A stretch of 8,409 bases of DNA from Ruthenibacterium sp. (lineage in GTDB: Bacteria > Bacillota > Clostridia > Oscillospirales > Ruminococcaceae): positions 1-8,409 of the forward strand of contig JAHHSK010000071.1 in NCBI GenBank assembly GCA_020025255.1, in the 5' to 3' direction. The position numbers were made by a program, and so were the translations under genes. The notes beneath the pieces are model-generated. The model was not told the origin of the DNA. It saw only the letters and a program-made list of their open reading frames with translations, and made no database searches. Of the stretch, positions 1-5,883 are shown one piece after another. How positions within the stretch are numbered: the first letter of the stretch is position 1; every line of letters starts with the position of its first letter.

Positions 1-92
1 GAAAGCAATTTTTACAAATTTAATGAATCAATTTCGTGTTATTCTGTTATTAGCGACAAGTACGGAGAATTCATGCCGCTTTATTTAACATG

Positions 93-109
93 TGCGGGCA
101 TTGCCCGCA
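93..109 (+). promoter_or_regulatory. Hairpin abutting the GPH transporter ribosome binding site
   Basis: Seven-base arms TGCGGGC and GCCCGCA enclose a 3-base loop. The hairpin ends exactly where the purine-rich ribosome binding site AAGGAGGAGG begins (109-118). A GC-rich hairpin directly 5' of a strong ribosome binding site could protect the mRNA 5' end or mark a processing point. It does not sequester the ribosome binding site. I see no convincing -35/-10 pair in bases 1-92, so the promoter may lie outside the window. Confidence 0.5.
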
Positions 110-124
110 AGGAGGAGGTAATTT

Positions 125-1549
125 ATGGCTACCAAGTCAGCTGCAACAGACGCTAACGGTCTGCGCAAATTCGGGTTCCGTGATAAACTCGCATATGCTG
201 CCGGCGATTTTGGCTGCAACATGAGTTTCGCATTGAAGGGAACACTTACCATTTTCTGGACACAGTTTATGGGCATCGACAACATGGTGATGGCGTCGCT
301 GCTGTTAATTGTTCAGATTTGGGATGCGATCAACGATCCCCTGATCGGGGCTATGGTCGATGCGGATAAGCACCAGTACAAGCGCAACAAATTCCTTGCT
401 TACATTTGGGCGGGTTCTCTTGGTCTTCTTGTCGCTGGCGCACTTTGCTTCGTTCCGTGGAAAGGTGCTCCGTCCATGGTGAAAAACCTGCTGTTCATCG
501 GCGGTTACATCGTTTGGGATGCTTTCTACACCGTAGCAAACGTTCCGTATGGTTCGATCCTTTCTTTGATTTCTTCCGATCCGGTAGAGCGCGCACAGCT
601 TTCCACATGGCGTTCTCTGGGTTCTTCGGTTGGCGGAATGCTCACCATGGCAATGCTGCCGATCTTGATTTACGACGAAAACAACGTGCTGCTTGGTGAA
701 CGTGTGTTCTTCATCGCACTGTTCATGGGCGTTCTGGGCTTCTTTGCATTCCAGTTCATGATCCGCAACACCGTCATCCGTGTCGATACGCAGATCACTC
801 TGAAGGAAGATACACCCAAGTTCAACCCGTTCAAAGCATTCGGCCACTTCATCCGCAACCGTGCTGCGATCGGTGCAACTCTTGCTCCGGTTGCCATCTT
901 CCTTGGCATGGCAGGCGCCGGCACGGCAATGCAGATCATGTTCCAGGCTTATTTCAAAAATGCCCGTATCATGGGTATGGTTCAAATGGTTCAGATGCTC
1001 GGCACCTTCCTCTTTATGCCGTTCATCGCAAAAATCGTTACCAAGTTTGGTAAACGTGAATCGGTTGTTGTCGGTTCCCTTGTCAGCATTTCCGCATATG
1101 TCTTGATGCTGGTTCTTCCGATCACTCCGGACTCCAAAGGTCTTGGAATGTTCGTTGCCTGCCAGATCCTCAGCACACTGGGCGGCGGCGTAGGCAGCTG
1201 CGTTGGCTGGTCGCTTATGGCAGACGCAATGGACTACGAAGAATGGAAATTCGGCACCCGTAACGAAGGCACGACTTATGCTTTGCATTCCTTCTTCCGT
1301 AAACTTGCACAGGGCATTGGACCTTCGATCGGTCTTGCTCTTGCAACTTGGTTCGGCTACAACGGCGCACTCGGCCCCAACCAGACTGCTGAAACCGCAT
1401 TGAACATGCGTTATCTGACTGCCGGCATGTACCTCTTCAGCGCAGTTCTGCAGTTTGTTGCTTACGGCCTGATCTTCAACCTGAGCAAGAGCAAACTGAC
1501 TCAGATGGAAAAAGATCTTGCCGAACGCCGTGCAAAAGCAGAATCCTAA
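125..1549 (+). CDS. GPH-family (glycoside-pentoside-hexuronide:cation) sugar symporter
   Basis: This is a 474-residue inner-membrane transporter of the MFS-like GPH family (MelB/XynP/UidB relatives), about the usual family length, with roughly 12 hydrophobic segments. Family signatures visible are YAAGDFGCN near residue 24, the helix II motif WDAINDP (D67 and D71, corresponding to the cation-site aspartates of MelB), and the cytoplasmic-loop motif DYEEWKFGTRNEG near residue 365. It should import a glycoside, pentoside or hexuronide with Na+ or H+; the substrate cannot be told from sequence. The start is fixed by AAGGAGGAGG five to six bases upstream of ATG. Codon choice leans to GGT, CGT and GTT codons more than in the neighbouring genes, which with the strong ribosome binding site suggests high expression. 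No glycosidase or sugar-catabolic gene follows; a terminator closes the unit. Confidence 0.88.
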   Translation: MATKSAATDANGLRKFGFRDKLAYAAGDFGCNMSFALKGTLTIFWTQFMGIDNMVMASLLLIVQIWDAINDPLIGAMVDADKHQYKRNKFLAYIWAGSLGLLVAGALCFVPWKGAPSMVKNLLFIGGYIVWDAFYTVANVPYGSILSLISSDPVERAQLSTWRSLGSSVGGMLTMAMLPILIYDENNVLLGERVFFIALFMGVLGFFAFQFMIRNTVIRVDTQITLKEDTPKFNPFKAFGHFIRNRAAIGATLAPVAIFLGMAGAGTAMQIMFQAYFKNARIMGMVQMVQMLGTFLFMPFIAKIVTKFGKRESVVVGSLVSISAYVLMLVLPITPDSKGLGMFVACQILSTLGGGVGSCVGWSLMADAMDYEEWKFGTRNEGTTYALHSFFRKLAQGIGPSIGLALATWFGYNGALGPNQTAETALNMRYLTAGMYLFSAVLQFVAYGLIFNLSKSKLTQMEKDLAERRAKAES

Positions 1550-1596
1550 TTTCTTACATTAATTTTCTTGCTTTTGGTTTGATTCTCCGTAACCTG

Positions 1597-1630
1597 CAAA
1601 AAGCCGCACAGTACGCTGTGCGGCTTTTTG
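1597..1630. terminator. Bidirectional intrinsic terminator between convergent genes
   Basis: Fifteen-base perfect arms close on a TACG tetraloop (UNCG class). The arms start with AAAAA and end with TTTTT, so a U-tract follows the stem on either strand. It sits 48 bases after the GPH transporter stop and about 80 bases beyond the minus-strand SNF transporter stop, so it probably ends both transcripts. Confidence 0.9.
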
Positions 1631-1711
1631 TATTTTCCCCTGATTTGGTGCGCCCTTGTTTTTTACCACGGGCGTTTTCCTTGTGCCTGCGGCATCCAGC
1701 CGTCGTTTGGG

Positions 1712-3118
1712 CTATACAGAAAATACTCGCAGGATTCCGGCAGCCTGCATAAACAGCAGCAGCAGGATCGCCGGGACAACATACTGGATCATTACACGGT
1801 ACAGCTTTTTCCGGGTAAAGCGTTCGGCTCCGATTTCCATTTCTGTTTCGATCCATTCCGGCTTGATGACCCAGCCGATAAAAATACTGGTAAGCAACGC
1901 GATTGCAGGCATCATAACGCTATTGCTGATGTAATCTATGACATCCAGCAGCTGTCCGCTTTGCCCGTTTGGCAGTGTGATATTGAAGTAAAGCACATTG
2001 TACCCCATGCAGATAACTGCTGCGCACAGCGCAGAAATCGCCGCAATGATCAGGCTTACCTTTCTGCGGGATGCATCAAAAATACTCATGCATGTGGCAA
2101 CCAGTGTCTCCATGATCGAAACACTCGATGTCAGCGCAGCAAACAGAATCATGGTAAAAAACGCAATGCCGATCACGATCCCCACACTGCCCATAGAAGA
2201 AAACATCTTGGGAAGCGAAACAAACATCAAGCTCGGCCCCGACTGCATTCCTTGTGTACCGGTAAACACATAAACGGCCGGAACGATCATCATGCCGGCA
2301 AGCAGCGCAACCCCGGTATCAAACGATTCTATTTGGACGATCGCGCGGTTCAGGTTTACATCTTTTTTCACATAGGAGCCGTAGGTGATCATGATCCCCA
2401 TAGAAACACTCAAGGAAAAGAACAGCTGGCTCATGGCATCCAGAAGAATGCTCAGAAACCGGGAAAGCGTAAGCCCTTTGAAATCCGGAATCAAATAGAC
2501 GGCAAGCCCCTGTATCCCCGTGCGCTCGTTTCCGGCAGGATCGGTATACCGCAGCGTCAGCGAATAAATTGCAATGCCGATCATCAGCACCAGCAAGCAC
2601 GGCATTACCACCCTTGAAAATTTTTCAATTCCCTTTTCCACTCCCACATACACGACCATAGCTGTCATGGCAAGAAAAAGCAGCATAAATACGATCGGTG
2701 ATACACGGCTTGTAATAAACGAGGTAAAGTAGCTATCCTGTGCGGCAGCCTGATGTTTTCCGGTCAGGTAAACCGTCGTGTATTTCAGGATCCAGCCTCC
2801 GATCACGGTGTAATACGTCATAATCAGCACCGGAACCAAAAAGGTGATTTTTCCAAGAAACCCCCAGCTCGGACGAATCGATGCAAAAGCCTGCCATGCA
2901 TTTTTTCCTGTGCGCCGCCCAATGGCAATATCAGTTGCCAGCATCGTAAAGCCAAACGTCAAAACCAAACCCAGATAAACCAGCAGAAACAGTCCGCCGC
3001 CATCCTTTGCTGCAAGGTATGGGAATCTCCAGATATTTCCCACTCCTACTGCACTTCCTGCAGCGGCAAGCACAAATCCAATCGACCCGCTGAACCCGTT
3101 TCTTTTCTTTGTTTGCAT
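1712..3118 (-). CDS. Sodium-dependent transporter, SNF/NSS family (LeuT fold)
   Basis: This is a 468-residue inner-membrane symporter of the neurotransmitter:sodium symporter family, which usually imports amino acids with Na+. The TM1 signature GSAVGVGNIWRFPYL is at residues 21-35. N28 and the backbone around G21-V24 match the LeuT sodium sites. TM6 carries the family motif QLFFSLSVSMG near 231, with S235 at the LeuT T254 position. TM8 has FAALTSS (A327, T330, S331), matching the LeuT Na2 ligands. About 11 or 12 membrane segments are visible. The start is set at 3118 because GGGGGGAG lies five bases upstream of that ATG. An in-frame ATG at 3133 would add five residues but has no ribosome binding site. 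The amino-acid substrate is unknown. It is divergent from an XRE regulator, which probably controls it. Confidence 0.9.
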   Translation of the reverse strand: MQTKKRNGFSGSIGFVLAAAGSAVGVGNIWRFPYLAAKDGGGLFLLVYLGLVLTFGFTMLATDIAIGRRTGKNAWQAFASIRPSWGFLGKITFLVPVLIMTYYTVIGGWILKYTTVYLTGKHQAAAQDSYFTSFITSRVSPIVFMLLFLAMTAMVVYVGVEKGIEKFSRVVMPCLLVLMIGIAIYSLTLRYTDPAGNERTGIQGLAVYLIPDFKGLTLSRFLSILLDAMSQLFFSLSVSMGIMITYGSYVKKDVNLNRAIVQIESFDTGVALLAGMMIVPAVYVFTGTQGMQSGPSLMFVSLPKMFSSMGSVGIVIGIAFFTMILFAALTSSVSIMETLVATCMSIFDASRRKVSLIIAAISALCAAVICMGYNVLYFNITLPNGQSGQLLDVIDYISNSVMMPAIALLTSIFIGWVIKPEWIETEMEIGAERFTRKKLYRVMIQYVVPAILLLLFMQAAGILRVFSV

Positions 3119-3136
3119 AAAAACTCCCCCCATACG

Positions 3137-3170
3137 TCAAACGATTTAACCTCTTTACTATATCGTTTGA
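3137..3170. promoter_or_regulatory. Inverted repeat, candidate operator of the SNF transporter gene
   Basis: Perfect 9-base arms TCAAACGAT (3137-3145) and ATCGTTTGA (3162-3170) are separated by 16 bases. The right arm lies in the spacer of the predicted transporter promoter and touches its -10; the left arm lies just after the expected start of transcription. This placement suits a repressor site. The divergently encoded XRE protein is the obvious candidate ligand, by inference only. Confidence 0.55.
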
Positions 3171-3185
3171 AGCAGCCGTATGCAA
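3157..3185 (-). promoter_or_regulatory. Candidate promoter of the SNF transporter gene
   Basis: On the minus strand, TTGCAT (3185-3180) and TATAGT (3162-3157) are separated by 17 bases. The -10 matches the vegetative consensus at five of six positions; the -35 is weak, matching only TTG. Transcription would start near 3150, about 30 bases before the chosen ATG. The overlapping inverted repeat supports this as the control region. Confidence 0.45.
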
Positions 3186-3205
3186 AACAGCCTGAATTTC
3201 CTTAC

Positions 3206-3317
3206 ACGAAACTTTTGACACGAGTTGTTTCTTTATGATAGAATAAGCAAGAAAATAAAACGGCTTCACGGCTCTTGCGCAGTCAAATCGCAAAAATGGA
3301 TATTATAACGAAACTTT
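3206..3317 (+). repeat. Direct repeat ACGAAACTTT flanking the XRE regulator leader
   Basis: The same ten bases occur at 3206-3215, ending at the regulator's -35, and at 3308-3317, just before its ribosome binding site. Two copies in such positions could be autoregulatory half-sites, but the region is AT-rich and chance is not excluded. Confidence 0.3.
3215..3244 (+). promoter_or_regulatory. Candidate vegetative promoter of the XRE regulator gene
   Basis: A perfect TTGACA (3215-3220) is followed after 18 bases by TAGAAT (3239-3244), a five-of-six match to TATAAT. Transcription would start near 3251, giving a leader of about 80 bases before the ATG at 3330. No riboswitch-like or terminator-like structure is evident in that leader. 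Confidence 0.6.
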
Positions 3318-3329
3318 AAAGGAAATCTT

Positions 3330-4058
3330 ATGAAAAACATCAATCAGCTTGTAGGTTCCCGGATTCGCAATTACCGTAAAATGAAAAAAATGACGCTGCA
3401 GCAGCTTGCGGATCAGATCCATAAAAGCCGTGCAACGGTCAGCAAATACGAAACGGGAGAAATCACGTTGGATATCGAAACGCTCTGTGAAATCAGCTCG
3501 GTATTGGATATCAGCCTAAGCAGCCTTGTCGATTATCGTACCGAGCCGGAAGTGCGGGCTGTGCCACCGGCCGATTACTCCGGGGAAAGCCCTTTTTTTC
3601 GGGCAGAGCGTTTGTATTTCTATTTTTACGATGGACGCTATCATCGGCTGAAAGAAGCCGTCATTGATATACGGAAAAATATTGTGGATTCCGATGGATG
3701 CTGTGATGCGCGCATGGCGATTCGATCCTCCACTTCCTCCGGCCTCAGTCGTGAAATCTACTATAACGGCAGCGTCCTATACAGCGATATGCTGATCCGA
3801 TTTTCCTTTGTCAACTGTTACAACAAGCTGGAACAGGATCTTTTGTACATCTTCAATCCGTTAGAACTGCGGGATTATACCGAAGGGCTGCTTTGCGGCA
3901 TTTCCAGTGCCGATTTGATGCCCTGCGCCTTTAAATGCCTGGTTACTTTGAATCCCCGCGCCGATTATGAAACCCTGCGTCAGCATTTGCTGCTGACACC
4001 GAAAGAACTTCGCCGCTGGCAGAAGCTGAACATGCTGATTGTCGATAACAACAGCTGA
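3330..4058 (+). CDS. XRE/Cro-C1-type helix-turn-helix transcriptional regulator
   Basis: This is a 242-residue cytoplasmic DNA-binding protein. Residues 8-66 form a typical XRE domain: RIRNYRKMKKMTLQQLAD, then the recognition segment KSRATVSKYETG, ending in the usual DISLSSLVD stretch. The remaining ~170 residues (from about 75) are not a domain I recognise. They lack cupin metal motifs, a peptidase motif and membrane segments. They are rich in aromatic residues around LYFYFYDGRYHRL and contain several cysteines, so they may sense a ligand or form a dimer. The start is supported by AAAGGAAA eight or so bases before the ATG. The gene is divergent from the SNF transporter and shares a 211-base region with it, so local control of the transporter, and possibly of itself, is the simplest role. 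This remains inference. Confidence 0.85.
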   Translation: MKNINQLVGSRIRNYRKMKKMTLQQLADQIHKSRATVSKYETGEITLDIETLCEISSVLDISLSSLVDYRTEPEVRAVPPADYSGESPFFRAERLYFYFYDGRYHRLKEAVIDIRKNIVDSDGCCDARMAIRSSTSSGLSREIYYNGSVLYSDMLIRFSFVNCYNKLEQDLLYIFNPLELRDYTEGLLCGISSADLMPCAFKCLVTLNPRADYETLRQHLLLTPKELRRWQKLNMLIVDNNS

Positions 4059-4184
4059 TTTTCCCCTTTCCCGCTCTTATAAAGCCCTGCCAAACAAACG
4101 CCGGCAAAAACGTATCGCTTTGCGATCTGTATCATGCACGAGCGCACTTTCCTGCGCACAGCAGCGGCTTGGCTTCAAGCCATA

Positions 4185-4220
4185 AAAAAACCGGAGTGTA
4201 TCTCTACACTCCGGTTTTTT
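4185..4220. terminator. Bidirectional intrinsic terminator between XRE gene and uraA
   Basis: Perfect 16-base arms (starting AAAAAACCGGAGTGTA) enclose a TCTC loop, giving a GC-rich stem flanked by A6 and T6. It lies about 125 bases after the XRE gene stop and about 30 bases beyond the minus-strand uraA stop, so it fits as terminator for both. Bases 4059-4184 hold two minor hairpins (ATCGC/GCGAT near 4112 and TGGCTT/AAGCCA near 4169) and no gene that I can support. Confidence 0.93.
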
Positions 4221-4250
4221 ATGTTCCGATCGAACGATCTATATCCAAAA

Positions 4251-5582
4251 TCACACTTCGAAGCTGACCGAGCTGTCCCTTTTCAGATCCACGCCGAACT
4301 CGTAATCATTTCCCGGTAGAATCGCATTCAAAAGAATGCCGACAATCGCCGCAATCGCCAAGCCGGAAAGCGTAAAGCTGTACTCTGTTCCCAGCGGGAT
4401 CGTAATACCGCCCACACTGTTGAAGCCCAGTGCCGAAACAAGGATTACGGCTGCAATGATCGAATTGCGGGATTTTGTGAAATCAACCTGATTTTCCACA
4501 AGGTTCCGCACTCCTACGGAAGAAATCATCCCATACAGAACAAACGATATCCCGCCGATAATGGCTGCTGGGATCGTCTGCAGTGCTGCACCGATCTTCG
4601 GGAAGAAGCTGAGGAAAATGGCAAAGCATGCGGCAATGCGCATAACGCGGGGGTCGTATACCTTCGTCAATGCCAAAACCCCGGTGTTTTCACCGTAGGT
4701 TGTGTTGGCCGGAGCGCCGAACAGCCCGGCAATGCTGGTTGCAAGGCCATCGCCCAGCAAGGTGCGGTGCAGCCCCGGATCGGATAAATACGAACGCTCA
4801 CACGTTGCGCTGATTGCCGCAATATCACCGATATGCTCCATCATGGTTGCCAAGGCAATCGGAGCGATCGTAATGCAAGCGCTCAGGCTGAATTTTGCCA
4901 TACCCGATGTGTGTACCGCAAGGCCAAACCAATCCGCATTGCTGATTGCCGTGAAATCCACTTCGCCCATAAGGATCGCCGCAACATACGATACCACAAT
5001 ACCAATCAGGATCGGCAGGATTTTTGTCATCCCCTTGCCCCAGATGTTGCACACAATAATCACGGTCAGTGCTATCATCGCCAGCGTCCAGTTGCTGGCG
5101 CAGTTTGTAATGGCCGTGGGCGCAAGGATCAGCCCAATGGAAATAATGATCGGGCCGGTAACGACCGGCGGGAAAAAGCGCATGATCTTACGCACCCCAA
5201 ACACCTTGATCATCGCACTGAGAATGACGTAAATCAGCCCCGAAACCACAATGCCTCCCGCCGCATAGGGAAGCATCTCGCTGGGTGTTCCATCCGGGCC
5301 AAGCGGTGCCACGGCGGCATAACCGCCCAAAAACGCAAAGCTGGAACCAAGAAATGCCGGAACCTTTCCCTTTGTAACAAGGTGGAACAGCAGTGTGCCG
5401 ATCCCGGCAAACAGCAATGCGGTCGAAACCGGGATGCCTGTCAGGATCGGAACCAATACGGTTGCACCAAACATGGCAAACGTATGCTGCATTCCCAGCA
5501 CCAGCATTTTTCCGGTGCCAAGCTTGCGCGCATCGTACAAGCCTTCTTTTCCAAGCTCGATTCTTTCTTTTTCTTTGCTCAT
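4251..5582 (-). CDS. uraA: Uracil/xanthine permease, NCS2 (NAT) family
   Basis: This is a 443-residue inner-membrane nucleobase:cation symporter of the UraA/PyrP group, with the expected ~14 membrane segments. Early signatures are MFGATVLVPILTG (37-49) and the conserved KGKVPAFLGSSFAF (71-84). The helix 8 motif is EHIGD (E249 and D253) and the helix 10 motif is NTTYGENTGV, with E298 at the position of E. coli UraA E290. UraA has His where D253 sits, while xanthine permeases such as XanQ have Asp, so uracil is favoured but purine uptake is not excluded. The ATG at 5582 follows GAGGAGGAAGG by a normal gap. A TTG at 5600 in frame overlaps that ribosome binding site and is not credible. The leader upstream carries a small ORF and terminator, so expression is probably controlled by attenuation. 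Confidence 0.9.
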   Translation of the reverse strand: MSKEKERIELGKEGLYDARKLGTGKMLVLGMQHTFAMFGATVLVPILTGIPVSTALLFAGIGTLLFHLVTKGKVPAFLGSSFAFLGGYAAVAPLGPDGTPSEMLPYAAGGIVVSGLIYVILSAMIKVFGVRKIMRFFPPVVTGPIIISIGLILAPTAITNCASNWTLAMIALTVIIVCNIWGKGMTKILPILIGIVVSYVAAILMGEVDFTAISNADWFGLAVHTSGMAKFSLSACITIAPIALATMMEHIGDIAAISATCERSYLSDPGLHRTLLGDGLATSIAGLFGAPANTTYGENTGVLALTKVYDPRVMRIAACFAIFLSFFPKIGAALQTIPAAIIGGISFVLYGMISSVGVRNLVENQVDFTKSRNSIIAAVILVSALGFNSVGGITIPLGTEYSFTLSGLAIAAIVGILLNAILPGNDYEFGVDLKRDSSVSFEV

Positions 5583-5647
5583 TGAATCCTTCCTCCTCAA
5601 CTAGAACCGTTGTGCATCCAACATCTGGAAGCTGCCGGAGCACTGCC

Positions 5648-5696
5648 AAAAAAAAGGGCATTCCCGTTATGAAGCCATAACAGAAAATGCCTTTTT
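5648..5696 (-). terminator. Intrinsic terminator / candidate attenuator in the uraA leader
   Basis: On the minus-strand RNA, GGCAUU (5691-5686) pairs with AAUGCC, and GUUAUG (5681-5676) pairs with CAUAAC around a GCUU loop. The middle is bridged by two U-G pairs and one C-G pair, with a single bulge. Eight consecutive Us follow (5655-5648). On the plus strand the middle would be C-A mismatches, so the fold favours minus-strand function. It lies 66 bases before the uraA ATG, with no convincing promoter between. The stop codon of the upstream 45-codon ORF (5669-5667) is inside the descending arm, so a ribosome finishing that ORF would block the hairpin. Confidence 0.8.
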
Positions 5697-5804
5697 CTTA
5701 CCTTGAACCGAAATAGGAAAAGAACGCTCTGCTTTTTTCGCATAAACCCATGCAGCAGTGCGGTGTGTCATGATATTTTCAGCACATCCCATACAATATT
5801 TCAT
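5667..5804 (-). CDS. 45-codon leader ORF upstream of uraA (possible regulatory peptide)
   Basis: The ORF runs from an ATG at 5804, preceded by a purine-rich stretch with GGACAGGA ending two bases before the ATG and an AGGAAAGGA further up. The predicted 45-residue peptide starts MKYCMGCAEN. It is basic (eight Lys/Arg against two Glu), contains C4-x2-C7, and has no membrane segment. I do not recognise it as a known protein. Codons 27-33 lie on a U-rich tract (5724-5711), and the last codons and stop run into the terminator hairpin before uraA. An ordinary small gene would not normally translate through its own terminator, so a leader-peptide role in attenuation is the preferred reading. No run of one amino acid is present, which argues against amino-acid-starvation sensing. 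A genuine small protein remains possible. Confidence 0.5.
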   Translation of the reverse strand: MKYCMGCAENIMTHRTAAWVYAKKAERSFPISVQGKKKAFSVMAS

Positions 5805-5831
5805 ATTCCTGTCCTTTCCTAAACCTAATAT

Positions 5832-5860
5832 AGAATACCAAACATTTTTTGTTGTTGCAA
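5832..5860 (-). promoter_or_regulatory. Candidate promoter of the uraA leader transcript
   Basis: On the minus strand, TTGCAA (5860-5855) and TATTCT (5837-5832) are 17 bases apart, each matching the vegetative consensus at four of six positions. Transcription would begin near 5825, some 20 bases before the leader ORF ATG. There is no evident terminator between the sigK stop (5884) and this site, so read-through from sigK during sporulation is also possible. Confidence 0.45.
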
Positions 5861-5883
5861 GCTTTTTTGCGTTTTTTCTGTTT

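Noticed and set aside
1..92. Tandem TGTTATT repeat (37-43 and 45-51) and TTTACA at 11-16 as a GPH promoter
   Set aside because: No -10 lies at an acceptable distance from the -35-like hexamer, and the repeat is short in an AT-rich stretch.
305..1288. 327-codon open frame on the minus strand inside the GPH transporter gene
   Set aside because: Its product is rich in His, Cys, Arg and Asp with no fold-like pattern, it has no ribosome binding site, and it lies wholly opposite a clear transporter gene.
1650..1680. GCCC/GGGC hairpin with following Ts after the first terminator
   Set aside because: It has short arms and a long loop, next to a far stronger terminator.
1628..2617. 329-codon open frame on the plus strand opposite the SNF transporter
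   Set aside because: It starts in the terminator region, has low-complexity His/Arg/Asn/Gln composition, and is a shadow of the real minus-strand gene.
4833..5585. 250-codon open frame on the plus strand opposite uraA
   Set aside because: It has the same shadow composition, no ribosome binding site, and complete overlap with a well-supported permease gene.
5583..5600. TTG start at 5600 for uraA
   Set aside because: It overlaps the GAGGAGGAAGG ribosome binding site that serves the ATG at 5582, and it has none of its own.
5583..5830. PyrR-binding element or purine riboswitch in the uraA leader
   Set aside because: I found no PyrR-type conserved loop sequence and no purine-aptamer core. The only strong fold is the terminator overlapping the small ORF.
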